Source of the DNA: Xenophilus sp. Marseille-Q4582
GTDB lineage: Bacteria > Pseudomonadota > Gammaproteobacteria > Burkholderiales > Burkholderiaceae_C
DNA length: 64,000 nucleotides
Direction: 5' to 3'
NCBI RefSeq assembly: GCF_916700565.1
Contig: NZ_CAKAKO010000002.1
Location: forward strand, 434,001 to 498,000
Shown one piece after another: positions 10,601 to 17,977 of the stretch (position 1 is the stretch's first letter; each line of letters starts with the position of its first letter). The notes under the pieces are model-generated. The model ran no database searches, had not been told where the DNA came from, and saw only the letters and a list, made by a program, of their open reading frames with translations. The position numbers and the translations under genes were made by a program.

Positions 10601-11305
10601 ATGTCCTTCGTCTTCGACCCCGCACCGGTGGTGGGCCTGCCCGTGGTGGGCACCGACGCGCGCTTTCCGGTGCGCCGCGTGTACTGCGTGGGCCGCAACT
10701 ACGCGGCGCACGCGCGCGAGATGGGCTTCGACCCCGACCGCGAGCCGCCCTTCTTCTTCTGCAAGCCGGGTGACGACGCGTCCATCGTGCCGGTGGCCGC
10801 AGGCAGCACCGCCACCCTTCCCTATCCACCGCAGACCGCCAACTACCACTACGAAGCCGAGCTCGTCGTGGCCATTGGCCAGGGCGGGCGCGACATTCCG
10901 GTCGAGCAGGCCGCGCAGCACATCTTCGGCTACGCACCGGGCCTGGACATGACGCGCCGCGACCTGCAGATCGCCGCACGCGAGAAGGGCCGTCCGTGGG
11001 AGGTGGGCAAGGCCTTCGACTTCTCGGCGCCCGTGGGTCCGCTGCGCCCGCTCGCCCAGGGCGGCGAATACAACGCGGGCGCCATCGTGCTGGAGGTGGA
11101 CGGCCAAGTGCGCCAGAAGAGCGACGTCTCGCACCTGATCTGGTCCGTCAACGAGGTGATCGCCAACCTGTCGACCCTGTTCGCGCTGCAGCCCGGCGAC
11201 CTGATCTTCACCGGCACGCCCGAAGGCGTGGGCGCGGTGCAGCGCGGCCAGACGATGACGCTGCGCCTGGATGGCTTCGCGCCGCTGGTGGTGCGCGTCG
11301 CCTGA
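10601..11305 (+). CDS. nagK: Fumarylpyruvate hydrolase-like FAH-family enzyme
   Basis: This 234-residue protein of the fumarylacetoacetate hydrolase family has the family landmarks: the N-terminal VGRNYAAHAREMG, the metal-binding acidic cluster YHYEAELVVAIG, the segment GYAPGLDMTRRDLQ, and the C-terminal LIFTGTPEGVG. It should split fumarylpyruvate (or maleylpyruvate) into a C4 acid and pyruvate, the last step of the gentisate pathway. A GGAG lies upstream of the ATG. It is 27 bp from the hydroxylase gene and probably cotranscribed. No maleylpyruvate isomerase is encoded nearby, so the substrate could be maleylpyruvate directly, as in hydrolases of the HbzF kind. Confidence 0.88.
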   Translation: MSFVFDPAPVVGLPVVGTDARFPVRRVYCVGRNYAAHAREMGFDPDREPPFFFCKPGDDASIVPVAAGSTATLPYPPQTANYHYEAELVVAIGQGGRDIPVEQAAQHIFGYAPGLDMTRRDLQIAAREKGRPWEVGKAFDFSAPVGPLRPLAQGGEYNAGAIVLEVDGQVRQKSDVSHLIWSVNEVIANLSTLFALQPGDLIFTGTPEGVGAVQRGQTMTLRLDGFAPLVVRVA

Positions 11306-11332
11306 GGGCGGCGCCACGCGGGAGCAATCTCC

Positions 11333-12529
11333 ATGAGCGACAGCCAACAACTTCCCGTGCTGGTGGCCGGCGGCGGCATTGGCGGCGTGGCCGCGGCACT
11401 GGCCCTGGTGCGGCGCGGCTTCGACGTGCAGGTGCTGGAGCAGGCGGCGCAGCTGGGCGAGATCGGCGCCGGCATCCAGCTCGGCCCCAACGCCTTCGCG
11501 GCCTTCGACGCGCTGGGCATCGGCGAGATCGCCCGGGCCCGCGCCGTCTACACCGACGAGATGGTGATGCATGACGCGCTGGACGAAACCCTGGTCGGCC
11601 GCATTCCCACGGGCGAGGCCTTCCGCCGGCGCTTCGGCAACCCGTACGCGGTGATCCACCGCGCCGACGTGCACGGCTCGCTGCTCGAAGGCGCGCAGGC
11701 CACGGGCCGCATCGAGATCGCGACCGGCACGCAGGTGCAAGGCGTCGAACAGGACGCAAGCGGCGTCACTGTGCTGACGGCCGATGGCCAGCGTTACCGG
11801 GGCCAGGCCCTGATCGGCGCCGACGGCGTGAAGTCGGCCGTGCGCCGTCAGTACGTGGGGGACGAGGCCCGCGTGTCCGGCCACGTGGTCTACCGCGCTG
11901 TGGTGGACCGTGCCGACTTTCCGGCCGACCTGCGATGGAACGCGGCCAGCATCTGGGTCGGCCCCCACTGCCACCTGGTGCACTACCCGCTGCGCGGCGG
12001 CGAGCAGTACAACGTCGTCGTCACCTTCCACAGCCGCGAGCAGGAAGAGTGGAGCGTGCGCGAAGGCAGCCGCGAAGAGGTGCTGAGCTACTTCGAGGGC
12101 ATCTGCCCGCGCGCGCGCCAGTTGATCGAGCTGCCCAAGGACTGGAAGCGCTGGGCCACGGCCGACCGCGAGCCCATCGGGCAGTGGGTGTTCGACCGCG
12201 CGGCGCTGCTGGGCGATGCCGCGCACCCCACGCTGCAGTACCTGGCGCAAGGGGCCTGCATGGCGATGGAAGACGCCGTGACCCTGGGCGAGGCATTGCG
12301 GGTGCACGGCAACCGCTTCGACGCGGCCTTCGCGCTGTACCAGAAATCGCGCGTGGCGCGCACCGCGCGCGTGGTGCTGTCGGCGCGCGAGATGGGCCGG
12401 ATCTTCCACGCCCAGGGCGTGGAGCGCCTGGTGCGCAACGACCTCTGGAAGGGCCGCACGCCCGAGCGCTTCTACGATGCCATGGAATGGCTGTACGGCT
12501 GGACGGTGGACCACTGCCTGGCCGAATAG
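11333..12529 (+). CDS. 3-hydroxybenzoate 6-monooxygenase-like FAD hydroxylase
   Basis: This 398-residue flavoprotein belongs to the single-component aromatic hydroxylases. Dinucleotide motif GGGIGG is at residues 13-18, the DG motif at 164-165 (IGADGVKS), and the FAD-ribityl GD motif at 294-295 (LLGDAAHP). The family includes salicylate 1-hydroxylase and 3-hydroxybenzoate 6-hydroxylase. Position directly after a fumarylpyruvate hydrolase and gentisate dioxygenase favours 3-hydroxybenzoate 6-hydroxylation, which makes gentisate from 3-hydroxybenzoate, NAD(P)H and O2. A salicylate 5-hydroxylase is unlikely because those are multicomponent Rieske enzymes. The start is the ATG at 11333. Together with gtdA and nagK it forms a nearly complete 3-hydroxybenzoate route. 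Confidence 0.87.
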   Translation: MSDSQQLPVLVAGGGIGGVAAALALVRRGFDVQVLEQAAQLGEIGAGIQLGPNAFAAFDALGIGEIARARAVYTDEMVMHDALDETLVGRIPTGEAFRRRFGNPYAVIHRADVHGSLLEGAQATGRIEIATGTQVQGVEQDASGVTVLTADGQRYRGQALIGADGVKSAVRRQYVGDEARVSGHVVYRAVVDRADFPADLRWNAASIWVGPHCHLVHYPLRGGEQYNVVVTFHSREQEEWSVREGSREEVLSYFEGICPRARQLIELPKDWKRWATADREPIGQWVFDRAALLGDAAHPTLQYLAQGACMAMEDAVTLGEALRVHGNRFDAAFALYQKSRVARTARVVLSAREMGRIFHAQGVERLVRNDLWKGRTPERFYDAMEWLYGWTVDHCLAE

Positions 12530-12589
12530 ACGCGACAGAAGAACACGACACGCGCACCGATCATCATCACCCACAAGGAGACAAGAACC

Positions 12590-13579
12590 ATGAACCGACT
12601 CCCCCGCCGCAGCGCCCTGGCGCTGGGCCTCGCGCTGCTGGGCGGCGCGGCCTTCGCGCAGCCACCCGCTGCTGCCGACTTCCCGGCCAGGCCCGTCACG
12701 CTGATCACGCCTTTCGCGGCCGGCAGCGGGCCCGACGCCGTGCTGCGCCTCGTCTCCGACAAGCTGGGGCGCCTGTGGAACCAGCGCGTGGTGGTGGAGA
12801 ACAAGCCCGGCGGCGGCGGCTTCATCGCCATCGACCAGGCGCGCCGCGCCGCGCCCGACGGCTACACCCTGCTGCAGCTGGACAGCGAGCACATCGCCGC
12901 GCTGCCGCATCTGTACAAGTCGCGCAACTTCCAGACGCTGCAGCATTTCGACCCGGTGGCCTCGCTGTTTCGCACGCCCTTCTTCGTGGCTGTGGGCACC
13001 GAGTCCAAGTGGAAGACCATGGGAGAGCTGATCGCCGACGCCAAGGCGCGCCCGGGCCAGATCGTCTACGGCTCCTGGGGCGTGGGCAGCCCGGGGCACC
13101 TGGGCGGCCAGCAGGTCGATGCGCTGGCAGGCACCCAGATGCAGCATGCGCCCTACCGCGAGGTGTCGCAGCTGTACGCCAACGTGGGCACGGGCGAGGT
13201 GCCCTGGGCCTTCGCCAGCCTCCCGTCGAGCCAGGGCATCTACAAGGCCGGCAAGCTGCGCTACATCGCTGTGGCCGCCGCCAGGCGCATTCCGCAGATG
13301 CCCGACGTGCCCACCATGGGCGAGGCCGGCGGCCCGCCCGGGCTGGAAGTGAACTCCTTCGTGTCCCTCGTGGCGCCCAAGGGCGTGCCGCCGGCCGTGC
13401 AGGCGAAGATCAACGCCGACGTGGCCAAGGTCATCGCCGACCCCGAGATCCGCGCGCGCTTCGACACCTTCGCCTTCGAGCCGCTGGCCTGGTCGCCCGA
13501 GCAGATCCGCCGCGAGGCCGAGGCCAAGTCGCGCACCTACGGCGAGCTGGTGCAACGCGGCAACATCAGCCTGGAATAG
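12590..13579 (+). CDS. Bug-type (tripartite tricarboxylate family) solute receptor
   Basis: This 329-residue periplasmic binding protein begins with a signal peptide (RRSALALGLALLGGAAFAQ, cleaved near residue 22). It has the Bug family motifs PARPVTLITPFAAGSGPDAV, VVENKPGGGGFIA, APDGYTLL and a central VYGSWGVGSPGHL. A strong AGGAGA ribosome site precedes the ATG. It lies 60 bp after the hydroxylase gene and probably captures an aromatic or carboxylic substrate of the pathway. No TctA/TctB membrane partners are seen in the window, as is common for the many orphan Bug genes of Burkholderiales. Confidence 0.9.
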   Translation: MNRLPRRSALALGLALLGGAAFAQPPAAADFPARPVTLITPFAAGSGPDAVLRLVSDKLGRLWNQRVVVENKPGGGGFIAIDQARRAAPDGYTLLQLDSEHIAALPHLYKSRNFQTLQHFDPVASLFRTPFFVAVGTESKWKTMGELIADAKARPGQIVYGSWGVGSPGHLGGQQVDALAGTQMQHAPYREVSQLYANVGTGEVPWAFASLPSSQGIYKAGKLRYIAVAAARRIPQMPDVPTMGEAGGPPGLEVNSFVSLVAPKGVPPAVQAKINADVAKVIADPEIRARFDTFAFEPLAWSPEQIRREAEAKSRTYGELVQRGNISLE

Positions 13580-13586
13580 GGTCCAC

Positions 13587-13612
13587 GGCCGGCGCGTCCT
13601 TTCGCGTCGGCC
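13587..13612 (+). terminator. Possible hairpin after the first Bug receptor gene
   Basis: GGCCGGCGCG (13587-13596) pairs with CGCGTCGGCC (13603-13612), with one G-T pair, around a loop of TCCTTT. No clear U-run follows, so it may be a weak terminator or a message-stabilising stem between the two receptor genes. Confidence 0.35.
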
Positions 13613-13653
13613 GATAGACTGTGACTTTTTGCAATCCCGCTTCTCTACCGACC

Positions 13654-14616
13654 ATGATTCAGCGCCGCAAAGCCCTTCTGCTCTCCGCCTTTGCCCTCGC
13701 CGCAGCCGGCGTGGCCCATGCCCAGGCCTGGCCCACCAAGCCCGTGCGGCTGGTGGTGGGCTTCCCGGGCGGCTCCACGCCCGACATCGCGGCGCGCGTG
13801 ATCGCCGAGCCGCTGGCCAAGGCCCTGGGCCAGCCCGTGGTGGTGGACAACCGCGCGGGCGCCTCGGGCAACATCGCGGCCGACATCGTGGCCAAGTCCA
13901 CCGACGACCACACGCTGGGCATCGTCATCAACGGCAACCTCACGTCGTCGAAGATGCTCTATCCCAAGCTGCCCTACGACCCGGCCAAGGATTTCAGCTA
14001 CCTGTCGCTGATCGCCACCGCGCCGCTGGTGCTGGTGGCCACGAATGATCTGCCCGAGGGCAAGGCCTTCCTCGACGCCGCCAAGGCTTCGGGCAACAAG
14101 TGGAACTACGGCTCGGTGGGCGTGGGCTCGGTGGGCCACCTGGGCATGGAACTGCTCAAGAGCCGCATCCCCGGCTTCCAGGCCGAGCATGTGCCCTACC
14201 AGGGCAACCCGCAGGTCGTGACCGGCATGCTGGGCGGCCAGGTGCAGATGGCGCTGGTGCCGCCGGGCATCGCGCTGCCGCAGGCGCAGTCGGGCAAACT
14301 CAAGGCCGTGGGCCTGACCAGCGGCCGCAGCACGCTGGCACCGCAGATCGCCCCGCTGGCCGACCTGGGCGTGCGCGACTTCAACCTCGAGGTGTGGACG
14401 GCGCTGCTGGGCCCGGCCAACCTGTCGCAGGCTGCCAAGACCCGCATCGGCGACGAGCTGGCGCGCATCATGCGCACGCCCGAAGTGCGCCAGTCGCTGT
14501 TCGACAAGGGCTGGCAGCCTGTGGGCACCTCGCCCGAAGGCATGCGCCTGCGCGTGCAGGAAGAGGCGGCGATCATGACCAAGATCATCCAGACCCGCGG
14601 CATCAAGATCCAGTAA
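13654..14616 (+). CDS. Second Bug-type solute receptor
   Basis: A 320-residue periplasmic binding protein of the Bug/TctC family. The frame is open to a GTG at 13621, but the ATG at 13654 gives a clean signal peptide (IQRRKALLLSAFALAAAGVAHA, cleavage after about residue 23) and is preferred. Family motifs include WPTKPVRLVVGFPGGSTPDI, VVDNRAGASGNIAADIV and NYGSVGVGSVGHLG. It differs clearly from the Bug protein just upstream, so the pair is not a recent duplication and the two may bind different acids. It is followed by a strong hairpin, so it probably ends the gentisate transcript. Confidence 0.9.
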   Translation: MIQRRKALLLSAFALAAAGVAHAQAWPTKPVRLVVGFPGGSTPDIAARVIAEPLAKALGQPVVVDNRAGASGNIAADIVAKSTDDHTLGIVINGNLTSSKMLYPKLPYDPAKDFSYLSLIATAPLVLVATNDLPEGKAFLDAAKASGNKWNYGSVGVGSVGHLGMELLKSRIPGFQAEHVPYQGNPQVVTGMLGGQVQMALVPPGIALPQAQSGKLKAVGLTSGRSTLAPQIAPLADLGVRDFNLEVWTALLGPANLSQAAKTRIGDELARIMRTPEVRQSLFDKGWQPVGTSPEGMRLRVQEEAAIMTKIIQTRGIKIQ

Positions 14617-14637
14617 GGGGCCTGCGCCCTGTGAGAG

Positions 14638-14686
14638 GGGCTTCGCGGCACCTGCCCGGGCAGGTGTGCGAAGCCCTTTGCATTTT
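14638..14686 (+). terminator. Strong rho-independent-type terminator
   Basis: GGGCTTCGC (14638-14646) pairs perfectly with GCGAAGCCC (14668-14676). A second perfect palindrome, CACCTGCCC/GGGCAGGTG (14649-14666), is nested inside, and the stem is followed by TTTGCATTTTT. It separates the receptor gene from the FAD oxidoreductase gene whose start is only 15 bases beyond the U-run. Confidence 0.75.
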
Positions 14687-14701
14687 TCGGAGTGAACAAC
14701 G

Positions 14702-16069
14702 ATGACTTCTTCCCTGCATGAGCCGGCGCGTGAACTGCCGGTCTTCGGTGAATACGACGTGGTGGTGGTGGGCGGCGGCCCGGCCGGCATCGCGGCAGCC
14801 GTGAGTGCGGCGCGCCACGGCGCGCGCACGCTGCTGGTGGAGCGCTACGGCTTCCTGGGCGGCATGGGCACGGCCGGCGGCGTGACCAATTTCGCGGGCC
14901 TGTACGGCAAGCGCGGCGGCGAAATGCAGCTGCTGGTGCGCGGCGTGGCCGACGAGTTGCTCGCGCGCATAGCCGCGCTGGGCGGCCTGAACAAGCCCCA
15001 GGACGGCATGGGCGGGCGCATCCGCGTGCGTTCCTACGACACCTCGGTCTACAAGATCGCGGCCGACCAGTTCGCGATCGACGCCGGCGTGGACCTGCTG
15101 TTCCATGCCTGGGCGGCGGCCGTGCTGCTCGAAGGCGAGCCCGGCGCGCAGCGCATCGCCGCGCTGGTGGTCGAGACCAAGTCCGGCCGCCAGGCCATCC
15201 GCGCCAAGGCCTTCATCGACTGCAGCGGCGACGCCGACCTGGCCGCCTTCGCCGGCGCGCCCTTCGAGCTGGGCGACGGCGCGGGCAGCGGCCTGTTCCC
15301 CACCACCATGTTCCGCGTCGGCCAGGTCGATGCGCCCGCCGCCCTCGCGGCCGTGGGCGAGTTCAAGGCCATCAACGACGTGATGGCGCGCGTGCAGGCG
15401 GCCAAGCCGGGCGCGTACCGCTTCCCGCGCGAGGGCGCGATCCTGCGGCCCAACATCGACCCGCGCGAATGGCGCGCCAACGTCACGCAGATCCGCAACG
15501 AACGCGGCACGGCGATGAACGGCGTGGACGCGCGCGAGTTCAGCGCCGGCGAGGTCGAGGGCCGGCGCCAGATCGCCGAGTACTTCCGCTTCCTCCAGGC
15601 CGAGGTGCCGGGCTTCGAGAAGGCCGCCATCGTCGAGATTGCGCCGCAGGTGGGCCTGCGCGAGACGCGCCGCATCACGGGGCTCTATGCCCTCTCGGGC
15701 GAGGACATCCTGTCCTCGGCGCGCTTCGACGACAGCATCGGCCTGAACGCCTGGCCGATGGAGCTGCATGCCGATGGCGGCGTGCAGTGGGCCTTCCCGC
15801 GCGACGAAGCCAACGCCTACAACCACCTGCCGTGGCGCATGCTGGTGCCGCAAGGGGTGGCCAACCTGCTGGTGGCGGGCCGCTGCGCGAGCATGACGCA
15901 CGAAGGCCAGTCGGCCGCGCGCGCCAGCGGCGGCTGCTTCGTGATGGGGCAGGCGGCCGGCACCGCCGCCGCGCATCTGGGCGAGCAGGGCCATTTCGCG
16001 CGCATCGACGTCGCCGCGCTGCAGCGGCGGCTGAAGGCCGACGGCGCCGACCTGGACGGCGTGGCCTGA
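14702..16069 (+). CDS. FAD-dependent oxidoreductase of unknown substrate
   Basis: This 455-residue flavoprotein of the FAD_oxidored/FAD-dependent dehydrogenase group has an N-terminal Rossmann motif (YDVVVVGGGPAGIAAAVSAA) followed by LLVERYGFLGGMGTAGGV. A central FIDCSGDADLAAFAGAPFE segment and a C-terminal nucleotide motif (NLLVAGRCASMTHEGQSAAR) are also present. Such proteins are frequent beside Bug receptor genes in Burkholderiales but few have known substrates. A strong terminator precedes it, so it may have its own promoter in the short gap. It could act on the compound captured by the neighbouring receptor; that is inference only. Confidence 0.85.
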   Translation: MTSSLHEPARELPVFGEYDVVVVGGGPAGIAAAVSAARHGARTLLVERYGFLGGMGTAGGVTNFAGLYGKRGGEMQLLVRGVADELLARIAALGGLNKPQDGMGGRIRVRSYDTSVYKIAADQFAIDAGVDLLFHAWAAAVLLEGEPGAQRIAALVVETKSGRQAIRAKAFIDCSGDADLAAFAGAPFELGDGAGSGLFPTTMFRVGQVDAPAALAAVGEFKAINDVMARVQAAKPGAYRFPREGAILRPNIDPREWRANVTQIRNERGTAMNGVDAREFSAGEVEGRRQIAEYFRFLQAEVPGFEKAAIVEIAPQVGLRETRRITGLYALSGEDILSSARFDDSIGLNAWPMELHADGGVQWAFPRDEANAYNHLPWRMLVPQGVANLLVAGRCASMTHEGQSAARASGGCFVMGQAAGTAAAHLGEQGHFARIDVAALQRRLKADGADLDGVA

Positions 16070-16124
16070 GCCTCCTTCTTCAAACTGGAACACGTCGCGC
16101 GGCAACCAGGCGCGCGACGCGGCC

Positions 16125-16583
16125 TCAACCGGCGTCGGCCGCGTTCTGCAACTGTGCCGCCGCAGACGCCTTGGTCAGCACGCGCACGGCCACCAGCTTC
16201 TTGAGTTGCTCCGGCCGTGGCCGCGCCTGGCCCTGTTCCCAGTTGTAGATGGTCTGACCCGACACGCCCACCAGCTGCCCATAGGCCGCGGCCGACAGGC
16301 CGAGCTTGCTGCGGTGGCTGGCCAGCCGCTGGGCGCTGAAGCGGCGCTGCGGCTCGCTGTCGAGCGCCGAGCCTGCCGCGGGCGGGCCGGCCGTCCCGTG
16401 CGCCGGGGCGCTGCGGGCGGCGCGGCGCAGCGCGCGCTCCAGGTCCTGGATCTGTCGCCGCAGCGCGGCGATGTGGCCGCGCTGTTGCGCGCTGGCCTTG
16501 CGCAGCGATTCGATTTCGGCCCGGACTTCCTTGCGCGCGACGCGGGAAATCTCGGCCTTCAGCAGGGAGGCGAAGTTGCTCAT
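16125..16583 (-). CDS. Small XRE-type DNA-binding protein with coiled coil
   Basis: About 152 residues, read from the second of two close ATG codons (16583, giving MSNFASLL). Residues about 15-60 form a basic coiled coil (EISRVARKEVRAEIESLRK, IAALRRQIQDLERALRRA). The C-terminal half holds a Cro/CI helix-turn-helix (LASHRSKLGLSAAAYGQLVG followed by VSGQTIYNWEQGQARP), ending with a short Ala-rich tail. The order coiled coil then HTH is typical of small Burkholderiales DNA-binding proteins of unknown target. It lies between a convergent oxidoreductase gene and the SmpA-like lipoprotein gene on the same strand. Confidence 0.8.
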   Translation of the reverse strand: MSNFASLLKAEISRVARKEVRAEIESLRKASAQQRGHIAALRRQIQDLERALRRAARSAPAHGTAGPPAAGSALDSEPQRRFSAQRLASHRSKLGLSAAAYGQLVGVSGQTIYNWEQGQARPRPEQLKKLVAVRVLTKASAAAQLQNAADAG

Positions 16584-16666
16584 GCGCGTCATTCTGCAAC
16601 GCCGGGCCGGTGGGGCCTGTCGGCGGCTTGCCCCGGCATCGTGCCGGGGCGTTGCCGCATCCGGCC

Positions 16667-17650
16667 TCAGCGGTAGCCGCTCTCGTTGGCGTTGTGGATG
16701 ATCCAGATCAGGTTGCCGCTGGTGTAGTCGCCCATGCCGCCGCCGGCGAAGATCAGGCGGCCCTGGCCCTTGTAGGTCATCTCGTAGCGGTGGCGGTCGC
16801 CGCCGAAATAGAAGGGGATGAAGGCCTTGCCCGTCACGTAGGCGCCCTGGTCGGTGGGCGGGCCGATCAGGTCGGTGACCTGGCGCACGGGCATGCCGAT
16901 CTGCAGGCGCGTGAACTTGCTGCCCGGGGCGGGGTTGCCGGTGATCTCGCCTTCGTAGTCGTTCAGGCCCTTCACGGTGCGGCCGCTGCCGGCTTCCACC
17001 TTGGACGAATCCACCACGTTGCCGCGCGCGTCCATGCCCGGCTTGCCGGCGCCCACGGTGCCGGCGCCGCCCGAAGCGGCCGGGGCCGGTGCGGCCGCCG
17101 CAGGCGCGGGCGCCGGTGCCGGCGCTGCAGCGCGCGGGGCGGGTGCCGCAGCCGGTGCGGGGGCGGCCGCGCCGGCGCCGGCCTCGCAGCGGGCCAGCTC
17201 CACCGTGCGCGTCGCGCCGCTGGCTGGCATGCGCACGGCGCGCACTTCGGCGCTCACCGGGCCGCCCTGGAAGCCGCGCTCCGTGCTCAGGCAGCGGAAG
17301 AACACGTTGTCGCCCGCCTGCACCATGTATGTGCCTGCGGCGGCGCCGCGGCCCGTGGCGCGCTGCAGGTCGACCGACACCGTCTGGCCGATCAGTTCCT
17401 GGCGGGCCTTGGTGATCGGACCCTTGAGGGTGGCGGCCACCTCGGCATAGCCCAGGCCCGCGGGTGCGGCGGGTTCGGGCGCCGGCGCAGGTGCCGGGGC
17501 CGGCGCGGCGGCCGGTGGAGCCGCAGCAGCTGCGCCCGCGGAGCCGGCGCTACCGCCCGAGCCCGAGGCGCACCCCGCCAACGCCATCACGCTGGCGGCC
17601 GCCAGGCCCAGAGCGGACAGGGAGAAGAGATCGAATCGGTTTTTTTGCAT
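16667..17650 (-). CDS. SmpA/BamE-domain outer membrane lipoprotein with Ala/Pro-rich linkers
   Basis: A 327-residue predicted lipoprotein read from the ATG at 17650; the open frame reaches 17776 but the later start places the signal peptide correctly. The signal ends in the lipobox LAGC (ASVMALAGCASG). Two low-complexity Ala-Pro stretches, roughly residues 40-60 and 160-195, flank a middle domain (GYAEVAATLKGPITKARQEL) with two Cys. The C-terminal 80 residues (FTRLQIGMPVRQVTDLIGPP, then the FYFGGDRHRYEMTYKG core) resemble the SmpA/OmlA (BamE) fold. The exact role is unknown. It is transcribed divergently from the giant adhesin, whose downstream partner carries a related fold, so a role in adhesin assembly or cell-wall attachment is possible. 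Confidence 0.75.
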   Translation of the reverse strand: MQKNRFDLFSLSALGLAAASVMALAGCASGSGGSAGSAGAAAAAPPAAAPAPAPAPAPEPAAPAGLGYAEVAATLKGPITKARQELIGQTVSVDLQRATGRGAAAGTYMVQAGDNVFFRCLSTERGFQGGPVSAEVRAVRMPASGATRTVELARCEAGAGAAAPAPAAAPAPRAAAPAPAPAPAAAAPAPAASGGAGTVGAGKPGMDARGNVVDSSKVEAGSGRTVKGLNDYEGEITGNPAPGSKFTRLQIGMPVRQVTDLIGPPTDQGAYVTGKAFIPFYFGGDRHRYEMTYKGQGRLIFAGGGMGDYTSGNLIWIIHNANESGYR

Positions 17651-17977
17651 GGTGTCGTTTTTGGATGAGAAAGATGCGGCTCGACGCCGCGTGACTGAGC
17701 ACCGCCGCCATTGTGGCTGAGGGGCCCGTGGCGGTAATGCGACGCTTTCATATTCAGAGCAAAGAGCTGAGTGCATTCACATTTGGAATCAATCGTTGTT
17801 CTTTGTGATTGATTTCACGCAATCATGGTATGTCGCACTTGCGTGCCACGTTTTGCCAACCTGATCACACCACAAACGACGGCGACCTTTCTACAGTCGC
17901 CCATCCTAGACCCGTGGCCGCTGGATGCGAGGCCGCTTCGTAGGCTGTCCCTTCGTCAAATTATCGAGGTAAGAGTC
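17651..17977. promoter_or_regulatory. Divergent control region of the adhesin and SmpA lipoprotein genes
   Basis: This 327-bp gap is clearly richer in A/T than its surroundings, especially 17745-17900, and must hold promoters for both directions. It contains a perfect 8-bp inverted repeat, AATCAATC (17787-17794) and GATTGATT (17807-17814), overlapping a CRP-like site TGTGA-N6-TCACG (17804-17819). A GAGG ribosome site lies at 17966-17969 before the adhesin ATG. Confidence 0.6.
17804..17819. promoter_or_regulatory. CRP/FNR-family-like operator
   Basis: TGTGA (17804-17808), six bases, then TCACG (17815-17819) matches the CRP consensus half-sites at nine of ten positions. It lies 160 bp upstream of the adhesin ATG and overlaps the right arm of an 8-bp inverted repeat. 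Binding by a CRP-type regulator is inference. Confidence 0.45.

Noticed and set aside
17825-17977. Adhesin start at 17825
   Set aside because: The first 51 residues lack any signal and the conserved extended signal peptide begins exactly at 17978 after a GAGG site.
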